Positions 44,401 through 52,567 of a stretch of 64,000 bases of DNA are shown here, one piece after another. Made by a program: the position numbers and the translations under genes. Location of the stretch: the NCBI RefSeq assembly GCF_009883055.1, contig NZ_WWVR01000013.1, forward strand, positions 29,229-93,228. Reading direction: 5' to 3'. Source of the DNA: Blautia sp. BIOML-A1 (GTDB taxonomy: Bacteria > Bacillota > Clostridia > Lachnospirales > Lachnospiraceae). How positions within the stretch are numbered: the stretch's first letter is position 1; each line of letters begins with the position of its first letter. The notes below the pieces were generated by a model. It did not search any database, had not been told where the DNA came from, and worked only from the letters and a program-made list of their open reading frames with translations.

Positions 44401-45902
44401 ACACCCTTTTCGACACGTACTGCACCAATCTCAATAATTTCGCAGGTCAGCGGAGAAAAACCTGTTGTTTCTATATCAAATACGACAAAGCTTCCATCCA
44501 TCGACTGTCCCTGGCTGTTGGTGACAATCCCTTTGAGGTCATCCACAAGATAGGCTTCCATACCGTAAAGGACTTTAAAGTCTGAATCTTTCGGTACGAT
44601 ACCTCCCCATGCATCAAAGCAGTGATTTGCTTCCGGGAATGCCTGTACCACACCATGGTCTGTGATTGCAATCGCCTTATGTCCCCATTCATAGGCACGT
44701 TTTACCAGATCCTTCGCAGTGGTAACACCGTCCATATCGCTCATCTTGGTGTGACAATGAAGTTCCACTCTCTTCTGTGGGCTTGTGTCCATTCTCATGC
44801 TTCTGAAATCGGCAATCTTCTTGATTCCTGAGATTGATCCTATGGTCAGTTCACTGTCAAAACGGTCGATCGTAGTAACTCCCTTAAATTTCAGGAAAGC
44901 TCCTTTTTTGACAGTTTCCGTCACTTCCGGGACCTGCTCATTCCGAAGGAACATCTTGATCACAATGGAGTCCGTAAAATCGGTCACTGTAAGAATCAGA
45001 ATTGTCTTTTCATTACGAATTTCTCGTGCCTCTACCTCCTCGATGCGACAGCGGATCATAACCTCTCCCATCTCACCGGTGATCGACTCCAATGGAATCG
45101 TTTCTCCCTCAAAGTCTCTTCCGTATACGACATCCGGATTGCTGTCCTTACGGAAGCCTCCTCGATAATCGTTCTGCTGTCCCTTTTTCTTCTCAAAAGA
45201 TTTGGTTTTCTGCTCCTGTCCGGATTTTTTACTGTCTTTGTCTTTGCTTCCGGAAACATCGGATTTTCCCTGTGCAGCCTCTCCTTCTGTATCTTTTGAA
45301 GACTCAGCAGTCTCCGGTGTCAGTTTTGCATGCTTCAGGACATTCGCAACCTCCTGCCGGATCTGAAGTGCCGCATTCTTACGATATTTGCTCTCCTGCA
45401 TTTCCTGAAAATCCAGCTGGATCTTAAGATTCATTCCGCAGCGTTCACAAAACACCTTATGAAGATATTCCACCAGAATCTCACTTTTTTCACGGGCAAT
45501 CACAGAATCGGGAAGAAGCAGGTTCATTTTCTCTTCTGATGGAAAGCTGATCTGCGCACGCTTAAAAAGATTGTATTCCAGCATATTATAATTTTTTAGT
45601 TCCAGTTCCATACTGGCACGGTAAACCTCAAGAAAATTCGCCGGGGAATACTGTTTCGACAGATGAAATCTCTCGATCACTGTTACCTGCATTTCTATTC
45701 CCGGAAAACACTGCCGTTCAATCTGGTCTTCCAGTGCAAAAATAAATTTCTTATGGATCCACCGCTCGCTCTGGATATAGACCCACAATCTGGTCTTTGC
45801 GTGATTGCAGGTTACCCTGGAAACTGTGACCATTTCCAGCCATTCCTTCAGCTGATCTTTCAGCTTCAGAACCGGAAACACGTCAAAGAATTCTTTTTCC
45901 AT
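41406..45902 (-). CDS. polC: DNA polymerase III alpha subunit, Gram-positive type
   Basis: A 1,498-residue replicative polymerase. An N-terminal region (about 1-245, with a charged Lys/Glu/Ser linker near 205-245) precedes an OB fold, a PHP domain (VELHCHTKMSDMDGV) interrupted by a DnaQ-like proofreading exonuclease (FVVFDIETTGFSPL, then HNADFDMSFI and HHRAVDDA), and the polymerase core with a Cys4 zinc site (CPKCGARMNKEGF), SRGSVGSSLAATMSG and the catalytic EPDIDLNFSGEYQ. It follows ispG by 16 bases and precedes fbp. Confidence 0.98.
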   Translation of the reverse strand: MEKEFFDVFPVLKLKDQLKEWLEMVTVSRVTCNHAKTRLWVYIQSERWIHKKFIFALEDQIERQCFPGIEMQVTVIERFHLSKQYSPANFLEVYRASMELELKNYNMLEYNLFKRAQISFPSEEKMNLLLPDSVIAREKSEILVEYLHKVFCERCGMNLKIQLDFQEMQESKYRKNAALQIRQEVANVLKHAKLTPETAESSKDTEGEAAQGKSDVSGSKDKDSKKSGQEQKTKSFEKKKGQQNDYRGGFRKDSNPDVVYGRDFEGETIPLESITGEMGEVMIRCRIEEVEAREIRNEKTILILTVTDFTDSIVIKMFLRNEQVPEVTETVKKGAFLKFKGVTTIDRFDSELTIGSISGIKKIADFRSMRMDTSPQKRVELHCHTKMSDMDGVTTAKDLVKRAYEWGHKAIAITDHGVVQAFPEANHCFDAWGGIVPKDSDFKVLYGMEAYLVDDLKGIVTNSQGQSMDGSFVVFDIETTGFSPLTCEIIEIGAVRVEKGVITDRFSTFVNPKVPIPYRIEQLTSINDSMVMDAPDIKTVLPQFLKFCEGAVMVAHNADFDMSFIIENCKRQGLPEEYTYVDTVGMARFLLPALNRFKLDTVAKAVGVSLDHHHRAVDDAACTAEIFVRFVEMLRERDISDVDTLNKQGNVSVNTIKKLPTYHAIILARNETGRINLYKLVSQSHLKYYRRRPRVPKSLFLEHREGLLIGSACEAGELYQALLRNAPEAEIARLVNFYDYLEIQPLGNNAFMLADEKNDRVNSNEDLIELNKKIVKLGDQFRKPVVATCDVHFMDPEDEIYRRIIMAGNGFSDADNQAPLYLRTTEEMLEEFSYLGSEKAEEVVITNTNKIADMIEKISPIHPDKYPPVIENSDQDLKDICFNKAHEMYGENLPAIVEERLNRELNSIISNGYAVMYIIAQKLVWKSNEDGYLVGSRGSVGSSLAATMSGITEVNPLPPHYLCPECKYSDFDSPEVKKFGGMAGCDMPDKICPKCGARMNKEGFDIPFETFLGFKGDKEPDIDLNFSGEYQANAHRYTEVIFGKGQTFKAGTIGTLAEKTAFGYVKNYYEERGQHKRYCEINRIVKGCTGIRRTTGQHPGGIIVLPVGEEIEKFTPVQHPANDENSDIITTHFDYHSIDGNLLKLDILGHDDPTMIRMLEDLTGLSARDVPLDSKEVMSLFAGTDALGIKPENIGGCKLGCLGIPEFGTDFAMQMLIDTKPQYFSDLVRIAGLSHGTDVWLGNAQTLIEEGKATISTAICTRDDIMIYLISMGVESSLAFTIMESVRKGKGLRDEWEATMREHKVPEWYIWSCKKIKYMFPKAHAAAYVMMAWRIAWFKVFKPLAYYAAFFSIRATAFSYETMCMGRERLDYYLAEIRKKGDEASKKEQDSIRDMRIVQEMYARGIEFLPIDLYKAKANRFQIIDGKLMPALNCIDGMGDKAAEAVVDAAKNGKFLSKDDFRDRTKVSKTVIDLMDDLGIFGDIPQSNQFSLFDSALI

Positions 45903-45918
45903 GTCTGATGCCTCTTTC

Positions 45919-46974
45919 TTATGCCTCCCAGTGAAGCAATTCGTTTCTCAGCGTATCCAAAAGCTCATCCTCCGGTACTTTCTTAACGATCTCTCCTTTT
46001 TTGATCAGAAGTCCTACTCCAACTCCACCGGCAATTCCGATGTCTGCTTCCTTTGCTTCTCCCGGTCCATTGACCACACAGCCCATAACCGCAACCTTGA
46101 TATCCAGTGGAATATCCTGCACCATTGCCTCTACCTTATTTGCAAGACCGATCAGATCAATACGGGTACGTCCGCAGGTCGGGCAGGACACAACTTCAAT
46201 GCCGCCTTTACGCAGTCCCAGGGTCTTGAGGATTCTTTTTGCTGATTTGATCTCTTCAAGTGGTGCTCCTGTAAGGGAAACACGAATCGTGTCACCAATC
46301 CCCTGATACAGAATAATACCAAGACCAACTGCTGATTTAATATTTCCTGAATACAGGGTTCCCGCCTCTGTGATTCCTACATGCAGCGGATGATCTGTTT
46401 TACTGGCGATCAGCTCATGTGCTCTCGCACACATCATAACATCTGAGGATTTAATACTGATGACAAGATTGTCATATCCCATCTCTTCTATAATACGAAC
46501 CTTATCCAGTGCACTCTCCACAAGTCCTTCTGCAGTAACTCCATGATATTTCTCAACAAGTTCTTTCTCAAGGGAGCCACTGTTGACACCGACACGGATC
46601 GGAATATTACGTTCCCTGGCCACATCGACCACCGCCTGGATCCTTTCCCTGCTTCCAATATTTCCCGGATTGATACGAATCTTGTCCGCGCCATTCTCCA
46701 TCGCAGCGATCGCCAGTCGATAATCAAAATGAATATCTGCTACCAGTGGAATATGAATCTGTTTCTTGATTTCCTTCAGTGCCTGTGCGGCCTCCATTGT
46801 AGGCACCGCACAGCGGATGATCTCGCAGCCTGCTGCCTCCAGCTCAAGAATCTGCTTTACTGTTGCCTCCACATCTTCTGTCTTTGTGTTTGTCATAGAC
46901 TGGATAAGAACCGGATTGCCTCCTCCAATCTTTCTGTTTCCGATCTGTACTACTTTGGTATGATCCCTGTACAT
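45919..46974 (-). CDS. ispG: (E)-4-hydroxy-3-methylbut-2-enyl-diphosphate synthase
   Basis: A 351-residue iron-sulfur enzyme of the MEP isoprenoid pathway. TIM-barrel segments include PVLIQSMTNTKTEDV, DIHFDYRLAIAAMENGADKIRINPGN and VGVNSGSLE. Cluster ligands are CPTCGRTRIDL and CVVNGPGEAKEADIG in the C-terminal domain. GGAGGG lies 7 bases before ATG. It heads the ispG-polC-fbp-purF-like-YARHG unit. In many clostridia dxr and rseP precede ispG; they do not here. Confidence 0.97.
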   Translation of the reverse strand: MYRDHTKVVQIGNRKIGGGNPVLIQSMTNTKTEDVEATVKQILELEAAGCEIIRCAVPTMEAAQALKEIKKQIHIPLVADIHFDYRLAIAAMENGADKIRINPGNIGSRERIQAVVDVARERNIPIRVGVNSGSLEKELVEKYHGVTAEGLVESALDKVRIIEEMGYDNLVISIKSSDVMMCARAHELIASKTDHPLHVGITEAGTLYSGNIKSAVGLGIILYQGIGDTIRVSLTGAPLEEIKSAKRILKTLGLRKGGIEVVSCPTCGRTRIDLIGLANKVEAMVQDIPLDIKVAVMGCVVNGPGEAKEADIGIAGGVGVGLLIKKGEIVKKVPEDELLDTLRNELLHWEA

Positions 46975-47065
46975 AAGTTTCCCTCCATTTTATAGTATCG
47001 ACTTTCTTATACATCTGATCTACAACTGTCCATCCCTTTTGTTATTACCAGGATTTCCAAAAAAA

Positions 47066-47134
47066 CAGAGCCGCCCTGTAAGCGAGTGCTCCTTCTCTGC
47101 TTCATATTATAACGAACTGACCTATAAAATACAA
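47066..47134 (-). promoter_or_regulatory. Promoter and possible attenuator ahead of ispG
   Basis: Minus-strand TTGTAT (47129-47134) and TATAAT (47106-47111) with a 17-base spacer start a leader of about 125 nt. Right at its 5' end CAGAG...CTCTG (47066-47099) closes a loop and is followed by seven T residues, resembling an early terminator. The stem is short, so the attenuator reading is tentative. Confidence 0.5.
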
Positions 47135-47141
47135 GTTTTCA

Positions 47142-47170
47142 TTGAAGTCACCACAATAAAGTGCTAAAAT
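47142..47170 (+). promoter_or_regulatory. Promoter for branched-chain aminotransferase
   Basis: TTGAAG and TAAAAT with a 17-base spacer, giving a leader of about 34 nt; divergent from the ispG promoter. Confidence 0.6.
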
Positions 47171-47210
47171 GTATGGAAAAGACAGCCATACGAATGGAGG
47201 AATATATATT

Positions 47211-48236
47211 ATGGAAAAAAAGAACATTGACTGGGGCAACATTGGTTTCGGTTATATCCCAACAGATTATCGTTTTGTTTCTAAATTCAAAGACGGCAAA
47301 TGGGATGAGGGTGAACTGACCACAGACCCTAACGTAGTACTGAATGAATGTGCCTGCGTATTTCAGTATGCACAGACTGTATTCGAAGGTATGAAGGCTT
47401 ACACAACCGAGGACGGACATATTGTTACTTTCCGCCCGGATCTCAACGCAGAACGTCTTGCAAACTCCGCAAAGAGACTGGAAATGCCGGTATTCCCTGA
47501 GGATCGTTTTGTAGATGCTGTTGTCAAAACCATCAAGGCAAACGAAGCTTATGTACCACCATACGGATCAGGAGCTACCCTGTATGTACGTCCGTATATG
47601 TTTGGAAGCAACCCTGTAATCGGCGTAAAACCTGCTGACGAATATCAGTTCCGTATCCTTACCACACCGGTAGGACCATACTTTAAAGGCGGTGCAAAAC
47701 CAATCACTATCCGTGTCACAGATTTCGACCGTGCCGCACCGCATGGAACAGGACACATCAAAGCCGGCCTTAATTATGCAATGAGTCTCCATGCGATCAT
47801 GGATGCACATCGTCAGGGCTATGACGAAAATATGTATCTTGACTCTGCAACCAGAACAAAGGTTGAAGAGACCGGTGGTGCCAACTTCATCTTCGTAACC
47901 AAAGACGGCACTGTTGTAACTCCAAAGTCCAGCAGCATTCTTCCATCCATCACCCGTCGTTCTCTGATCTACGTTGCAGAACATTATCTGGGACTCAAGG
48001 TTGAAGAACGTGAGGTATATCTGGATGAAGTCAAAGATTTTGCAGAATGCGGACTCTGTGGAACTGCCGCAGTTATCTCCCCTGTAGGCAAGATCGTTGA
48101 CCATGGCAAAGAAATCTGTTTCCCAAGCGGAATGGAAGAAATGGGACCGACAACCAAAAAACTGTACGAAACTCTGACCGGTATCCAGATGGGACGCATC
48201 GAAGCTCCTGAAGGATGGATCAAAGTTATCGAATAA
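47211..48236 (+). CDS. ilvE: Branched-chain-amino-acid aminotransferase
   Basis: A 341-residue PLP enzyme (fold type IV) that transfers amino groups between glutamate and the 2-keto acids of Leu, Ile and Val. Motifs: QTVFEGMKAY, RPDLNAERLANSAKRL, the PLP-binding Lys in GHIKAGLNYAMSL, EETGGANFIFV and ECGLCGTAAVISPVG. ATG 47211 is used because GGAGG is 9 bases upstream. It is transcribed alone and ends in a strong hairpin. Likely CodY target, though no site is claimed. Confidence 0.96.
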   Translation: MEKKNIDWGNIGFGYIPTDYRFVSKFKDGKWDEGELTTDPNVVLNECACVFQYAQTVFEGMKAYTTEDGHIVTFRPDLNAERLANSAKRLEMPVFPEDRFVDAVVKTIKANEAYVPPYGSGATLYVRPYMFGSNPVIGVKPADEYQFRILTTPVGPYFKGGAKPITIRVTDFDRAAPHGTGHIKAGLNYAMSLHAIMDAHRQGYDENMYLDSATRTKVEETGGANFIFVTKDGTVVTPKSSSILPSITRRSLIYVAEHYLGLKVEEREVYLDEVKDFAECGLCGTAAVISPVGKIVDHGKEICFPSGMEEMGPTTKKLYETLTGIQMGRIEAPEGWIKVIE

Positions 48237-48251
48237 TTTTTATCATAGCAT

Positions 48252-48281
48252 ACAAGGTGTGGAATCAGCTCCACACCTTGT
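48252..48281 (+). terminator. Terminator of ilvE
   Basis: ACAAGGTGTGGA and TCCACACCTTGT arms with a 6-base loop, followed by TTTATT. Confidence 0.88.
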
Positions 48282-48288
48282 TTTATTA

Positions 48289-48313
48289 TTACTGTTTACT
48301 CCGTTCACAGCAG
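48289..48313. repeat. Fragment of the dispersed repeat (left end only)
   Basis: TTACTGTTTACTCCGTTCAC, then AGCAG, matches the first 25 or so bases of the 140-bp repeat with about three changes; the remainder is missing. It lies between the ilvE terminator and the folA stop. Confidence 0.6.
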
Positions 48314-48320
48314 CTTTAAG

Positions 48321-48812
48321 TTATTTAACTCTCTCATACTTCACAAATGTGTATTCCAGATCAAAATACGTCTGCTCCTCGCTCTCTGCAGTCACCTTCC
48401 AATCCGGCATCTCATCAAGATTCGGGAAATAGCTATCTGCCTCATACTCAAAATCAATTTTGGTCACATGTGCAGTATCACAATATGGAAGAAGCTGTTT
48501 ATAAACACTGTCACCACCGATACAGTATACCTGTTCTGCCGGGTATTTTTTGATTTCTTCCAGAAGTTCTTCTATCGTATGAACGATAACTGCATCCTTT
48601 ACCTTGTAATCTTTGTTTCCGGTAAGAACAATATTTGTTCTGTTCTTAAGCGGAAGTCCGTTTGGAAAGCTTTCCAGGGTCTTACGCCCCATAACAACAA
48701 CTTTGCCGGTTGTTTCCTGACGAAACATCTTCATGTCAGCCGGGATGCTTACCAGAAGCTTGTTGTCCTTGCCAATTGCCCAGTTCTTATCTGCTGCTAC
48801 AATAATATTCAT
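48321..48812 (-). CDS. folA: Dihydrofolate reductase
   Basis: A 163-residue NADPH-dependent enzyme regenerating tetrahydrofolate. MNIIVAADKNWAIGKDNKLL with the Trp-Ala-Ile-Gly loop, PADMKMFRQETTGKVVVMGRKTLES with the catalytic acidic residue (Asp at about 27), and the cofactor loop YCIGGDSVYKQLLP are all present. It is 58 bases downstream of thyA, whose reaction makes dihydrofolate, the usual functional pair. Confidence 0.97.
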   Translation of the reverse strand: MNIIVAADKNWAIGKDNKLLVSIPADMKMFRQETTGKVVVMGRKTLESFPNGLPLKNRTNIVLTGNKDYKVKDAVIVHTIEELLEEIKKYPAEQVYCIGGDSVYKQLLPYCDTAHVTKIDFEYEADSYFPNLDEMPDWKVTAESEEQTYFDLEYTFVKYERVK

Positions 48813-48870
48813 ATCTGAGTTCCCTTCTTTATTTATATAGTATACTTCCAGATCAGCTTTCTCCGAAAAA

Positions 48871-49719
48871 TCAGATCGCGATCGGAATATTTTTGATCTG
48901 AGGCCAGGTCTGATAATTTTCTACGATCAGATCGTCCGTTGTAAAATCATAGAAATTCTTAACCTCCGGATTCAGTCTGACAACCGGTGCCGGATATGGC
49001 GTACGACTGATCAGTTCTTTGATAACCGGTACATGACGGTCATAAATATGACAATCCGCGATCACATGAACCAGTTCGCCGGCTTCCATATCGCAGGCCT
49101 GTGCAAACATCATCAAAAGAATGGAATACTGACATACATTCCAGTTATTTGCTGCCAGAATATCCTGTGAACGCTGATTCAGAACTGCATTCAGGGTCAG
49201 CTTATCCTTTCCTGGTTCTTTCGTTACATTAAATGTCATGGAATAAGCACACGGATAAAGATTCATCTCATGAAGATCCTGATGTACATAAATATTTGTC
49301 ATGATACGACGACTGTATGGATTATTCTTAAGATCATACAGCACTCGATCCACCTGATCCATCATTCCTTCTCTGTACTGATGCTTCACCTGCATCTGAT
49401 AACCATAAGCCTTACCGATCGATCCATTCTCATCTGCCCAGCTGTCCCATATATGGCTGTGAAGATCATGGATATTGTTGGATTTTTTCTGCCAGATCCA
49501 GAGAATTTCATCCATAGCACTCTTGAGAGCCGTTTTGCGTAGTGTCAATGCCGGAAATTCTTTGCGCAGATCATAACGGTTGACAACACCAAATCTCTTG
49601 ATCGTATATGCCGGAGTTCCGTCCTCCCATACCGGGCGAACCTTCTCGCCTTCTGTGCTGGTTCCATTCTCTATTACATCCCTGCACATATTGATAAATG
49701 TAACATCTGCTAAACTCAT
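48871..49719 (-). CDS. thyA: Thymidylate synthase (divergent)
   Basis: A 282-residue protein making dTMP from dUMP and methylene-THF. The nucleophile Cys157 is in NLYPCAYSMTF and the substrate-binding LNQRSQDILAANNWN follows, then ADCHIYDRHVPVIKEL. Compared with the standard enzyme the invariant PCH is PCA and LGLPFN is LAANNWN, so it belongs to a divergent group. Arg, Tyr and Asp ligands in RSQD and HIYDRH are kept. ATG 49719 has AGGGAG 9 bases upstream. It precedes folA. Confidence 0.9.
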   Translation of the reverse strand: MSLADVTFINMCRDVIENGTSTEGEKVRPVWEDGTPAYTIKRFGVVNRYDLRKEFPALTLRKTALKSAMDEILWIWQKKSNNIHDLHSHIWDSWADENGSIGKAYGYQMQVKHQYREGMMDQVDRVLYDLKNNPYSRRIMTNIYVHQDLHEMNLYPCAYSMTFNVTKEPGKDKLTLNAVLNQRSQDILAANNWNVCQYSILLMMFAQACDMEAGELVHVIADCHIYDRHVPVIKELISRTPYPAPVVRLNPEVKNFYDFTTDDLIVENYQTWPQIKNIPIAI

Positions 49720-49836
49720 TTGCTCTTCTCCCTTCATACCGCCAAAATCCTCTCACTGTCTGACAGCATCTTGTATTTTCTTCGCCATTCTGGTAACCAG
49801 TATAGCATATCCCTCAAGTCCTTGTCACCATTTTGC

Positions 49837-49865
49837 TTTACATTTCAAAACTCCCATGCTATATT
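49837..49865 (+). promoter_or_regulatory. Promoter for VanZ-like gene (possibly leaderless)
   Basis: TTTACA and TATATT with an exact 17-base spacer. The -10 box ends 6 bases before the ATG at 49872, so transcription should start at or next to the start codon. Confidence 0.6.
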
Positions 49866-49871
49866 AGTGCC

Positions 49872-50414
49872 ATGAAAATATTGATTACATTACTGAAACC
49901 CTTATCTTTTTTGCCGGCGCTTCTTATGATGTATCTGATCTTTTCATTTTCAGCCCAGACCGGGGAGGTGTCCGGGGAACTAAGCTATAAGATCAGCTAC
50001 AAGATCGTTGAGATCAAAAGTGAGGTTTTACACCAGGAAAAAAGTTACGACGAATTGTACTATGAAGCCGATCAGATCCATTTTTATGTACGAAAAGCCG
50101 CTCATATGACAGAATATTTCCTTCTGGCTATTGCAGTTTCTTTTCCGCTTTATGTCTATCGTGTGAGAGGATTCTGGCTGTTTCTGCTCGCCGGAATTAT
50201 CTGTGTCGGATTCGCAGGGCTGGATGAATACCATCAGTCCTTTGTTGCAGGGCGCGGTCCCTCTGTTCGTGATGTCTGCATCGACAGCAGCGGAGCTTTT
50301 ATCGGAATCATACTTGTCCAGTTGTTCTGCTGGTCAACATTACATAATCCTGATACCCCCAAAAGAAGGAAAGTTAAAAAAGTAACCACGCGTAAAAAAC
50401 GCCGCAGATATTGA
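49872..50414 (+). CDS. VanZ-like membrane protein
   Basis: A 180-residue membrane protein with a first helix at about 7-27, the VanZ signature RKAAHMTEYFLLAIAV near residue 78, two further helices (about 105-120 and 138-155) and the GLDEYHQSFVAGRGPSVRDV motif between them. A strongly basic tail (KRRKVKKVTTRKKRRR) ends it. VanZ-family proteins are linked to low-level teicoplanin resistance or envelope functions but most are uncharacterised. There is no ribosome site upstream; the ATG is at the predicted transcription start. Confidence 0.85.
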   Translation: MKILITLLKPLSFLPALLMMYLIFSFSAQTGEVSGELSYKISYKIVEIKSEVLHQEKSYDELYYEADQIHFYVRKAAHMTEYFLLAIAVSFPLYVYRVRGFWLFLLAGIICVGFAGLDEYHQSFVAGRGPSVRDVCIDSSGAFIGIILVQLFCWSTLHNPDTPKRRKVKKVTTRKKRRRY

Positions 50415-50424
50415 AATCTGCGGC
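50401..50424. terminator. Terminator of VanZ-like gene
   Basis: GCCGCAGATATT and GAAATCTGCGGC arms overlapping the VanZ-like stop codon, then a T run; usable from both converging genes. Confidence 0.85.
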
Positions 50425-50450
50425 ATTTCTTTTTTATGTAACGGATTTGT

Positions 50451-50915
50451 TTATTCCTGATCTTCATGATCAGATTCTTTATCGAACACTGTGCTTTCTG
50501 CAGTTTCCTCAGAATTTTCTTCCGTATTCTCTTCATCAAGTCCATCTGCCAGATGAGCTCTTTCTGCAATACTCATAGTTTTCTTCTGCTCAGGTACTTC
50601 TTCCGGCTTCTGTTCCGGTTTTGCAGCCTCTGCTGCCTGTTTTGCCTTCTCTCTCTTTATAAGATCTCTGCATCCAACAACCAGCATCACAACTCCGACG
50701 ATCAGGAAACCAACTCCTGCCGCAAAGAATCCCCAGCTGCTGCCGTTCGTACCATTCAGTACATCCTGACACAGCTTATACCCTGTATACAAAAGATAAA
50801 CTCCTGCCAGAAGCATAATGATGGAACTGCGAAGCGGAGTTCCCTGTTCCTTTGTTTCCTCATTCACAGATTCCTGCATATCCTGTTCCAGCTGTTGTTT
50901 ATTATTTTCTTCCAT
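50451..50915 (-). CDS. Hypothetical membrane protein with acidic tails
   Basis: A 154-residue protein: acidic N-terminus (about 1-28), two membrane helices (about 30-48 and 62-82), and a long cytoplasmic tail rich in Glu, Lys, Ala and Pro (EQKPEEVPEQKK, later ENTEENSEETAEST). No domain is recognised. Its ATG overlaps the stop of malQ, so the two are translationally coupled, but no functional link is evident. Confidence 0.7.
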   Translation of the reverse strand: MEENNKQQLEQDMQESVNEETKEQGTPLRSSIIMLLAGVYLLYTGYKLCQDVLNGTNGSSWGFFAAGVGFLIVGVVMLVVGCRDLIKREKAKQAAEAAKPEQKPEEVPEQKKTMSIAERAHLADGLDEENTEENSEETAESTVFDKESDHEDQE

Positions 50916-52507
50916 TATAATCTCCTCTCGCCTGTCTTACAGTTACTACTCTTATCGATCTGCTCTTCTATTTCTGTCTCTTCTATTTCTGTCTCTTCTT
51001 CCGGTTCTTCAGCAACCGGCTCTCTGTAAAGACGGCCATAGATTCTCGTAACTTCTCTCATATGGTACAGAGTCATGTCTGAAATCTGTCCTCTGGTCAG
51101 TCTCCACTTCCAGTTGTCACCCAGAGTTGCCGGGGCATTCATACGTGCTTCATTGCCCAGGCACAGATAATCCTGGATCGGGATCACTGCCAGATCTGCC
51201 ACACTTGCAAGTGCAATACGGATCAGTCCCCATACACAGTCATTTACCGGGGCTTCATAGCAGTTAATATACTCTCTTACAAAATCTCTGTCATGTCCCT
51301 GAAGGCCTTCCAGCCATCCCTTAGTTGTCTCATTGTCATGGGTTCCGGTATAGACCACGCAGTTATGTTCATATTTATACGGAAGATATGCACTGTCTTC
51401 ACTTCCATCAAACGCAAACTGCAATACCTTCATTCCCGGATATCCGCTTTCTTTGAGCATTTCCAGAACACTTTCTGTCAAAAATCCCAGATCCTCTGCG
51501 ATCACATGCAGATTCTCAAGTTTCTTATTCAGTGTATTAAACAGATCCATTCCTGGGCCTTTTTCCCATTCACCCTTCCGGGCTGTTTTTTCTCCATATG
51601 GAATCGCATAATATTCATCAAACCCACGAAAATGATCGATTCTGACAACATCATATAATTCCAGGCAATGTTTCATTCGCTGAACCCACCAGTCATATCC
51701 TGAGGCTTTTAATTTCTTCCAATCATACAGTGGATTTCCCCAGAGCTGACCTGTCGCGGAAAATGCATCCGGCGGACATCCGGCTACTGATTTCGGATTA
51801 TGATCCTTATCAAACTGCAGCATCTCAGGATTCGCCCATGCATCAGAGCTGTCTAACGCTACATAGATCGGCACATCACCAATTATGCTGATGCCCTTTT
51901 TGTTTGCATATTTCTTAAGCTTTCTCCACTGAGTGGTAAAGCAGTACTGCTGAAAACGATAAAAATTAATCTCTGTTTCAAGTTCTTTCTCTGCTTCTTT
52001 GACCGCTTTAGAATGACGGTCTTTGAGTTCATCCGGCCAGTCGATCCAGCAGATTCCCTTCTGGGAATTCTTGATTGCCATGAATAAACAATAATCTGTC
52101 AGCCAGTTCTTCTCTTCCTTAAGGAAAATCTCATAATCCTTATCCTTCAAAAAATCCGATCTCTCATATGCCTTACGAAGAAGTTTATACCTTGACATAT
52201 ACATCTTTTCATAATCTACATAAGATTCGCTTCCACCCCAGTCACAGGACTCACATTCCTCTCTGGTCAGAAGTTTCTCTTCGATCAGATCCTCAAGACT
52301 GATAAAATAAGGATTTCCCGCAAAGGTAGAAACTGACTGATAAGGAGAATCTCCATATCCAGTAGGTCCCAACGGAAGTATCTGCCAATACTGCTGTCCT
52401 GCTTTCTCCAACTGATCTACAAATTCATAGGCTTCCTTCGAAAAACACCCGATTCCGTATTTTGACGGTATACTGGATATACCCATTAAAATGCCGCTTG
52501 CTCTCAT
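50915..52507 (-). CDS. malQ: 4-alpha-glucanotransferase (amylomaltase)
   Basis: A 530-residue GH77 enzyme that transfers maltooligosaccharide segments in glycogen or maltodextrin metabolism. GISSIPSKYGIGCFSKEAYEF, GDVPIYVALDSSDAWANPE, the nucleophile in YDVVRIDHFRGFDEYYAIP, the acid/base in LHVIAEDLGFLTESV and YTGTHDNETTKGW are present. After the catalytic domain there is a short acidic tail (about 500-530) made partly by a 15-bp tandem repeat (50965-50994, EETEI twice), not part of the usual family. Confidence 0.96.
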   Translation of the reverse strand: MRASGILMGISSIPSKYGIGCFSKEAYEFVDQLEKAGQQYWQILPLGPTGYGDSPYQSVSTFAGNPYFISLEDLIEEKLLTREECESCDWGGSESYVDYEKMYMSRYKLLRKAYERSDFLKDKDYEIFLKEEKNWLTDYCLFMAIKNSQKGICWIDWPDELKDRHSKAVKEAEKELETEINFYRFQQYCFTTQWRKLKKYANKKGISIIGDVPIYVALDSSDAWANPEMLQFDKDHNPKSVAGCPPDAFSATGQLWGNPLYDWKKLKASGYDWWVQRMKHCLELYDVVRIDHFRGFDEYYAIPYGEKTARKGEWEKGPGMDLFNTLNKKLENLHVIAEDLGFLTESVLEMLKESGYPGMKVLQFAFDGSEDSAYLPYKYEHNCVVYTGTHDNETTKGWLEGLQGHDRDFVREYINCYEAPVNDCVWGLIRIALASVADLAVIPIQDYLCLGNEARMNAPATLGDNWKWRLTRGQISDMTLYHMREVTRIYGRLYREPVAEEPEEETEIEETEIEEQIDKSSNCKTGERRL

Positions 52508-52567
52508 TTTATCTCCTCCAAATCTGGTAAATATTCACAAAACACATTATATCAATACCATACCCAT

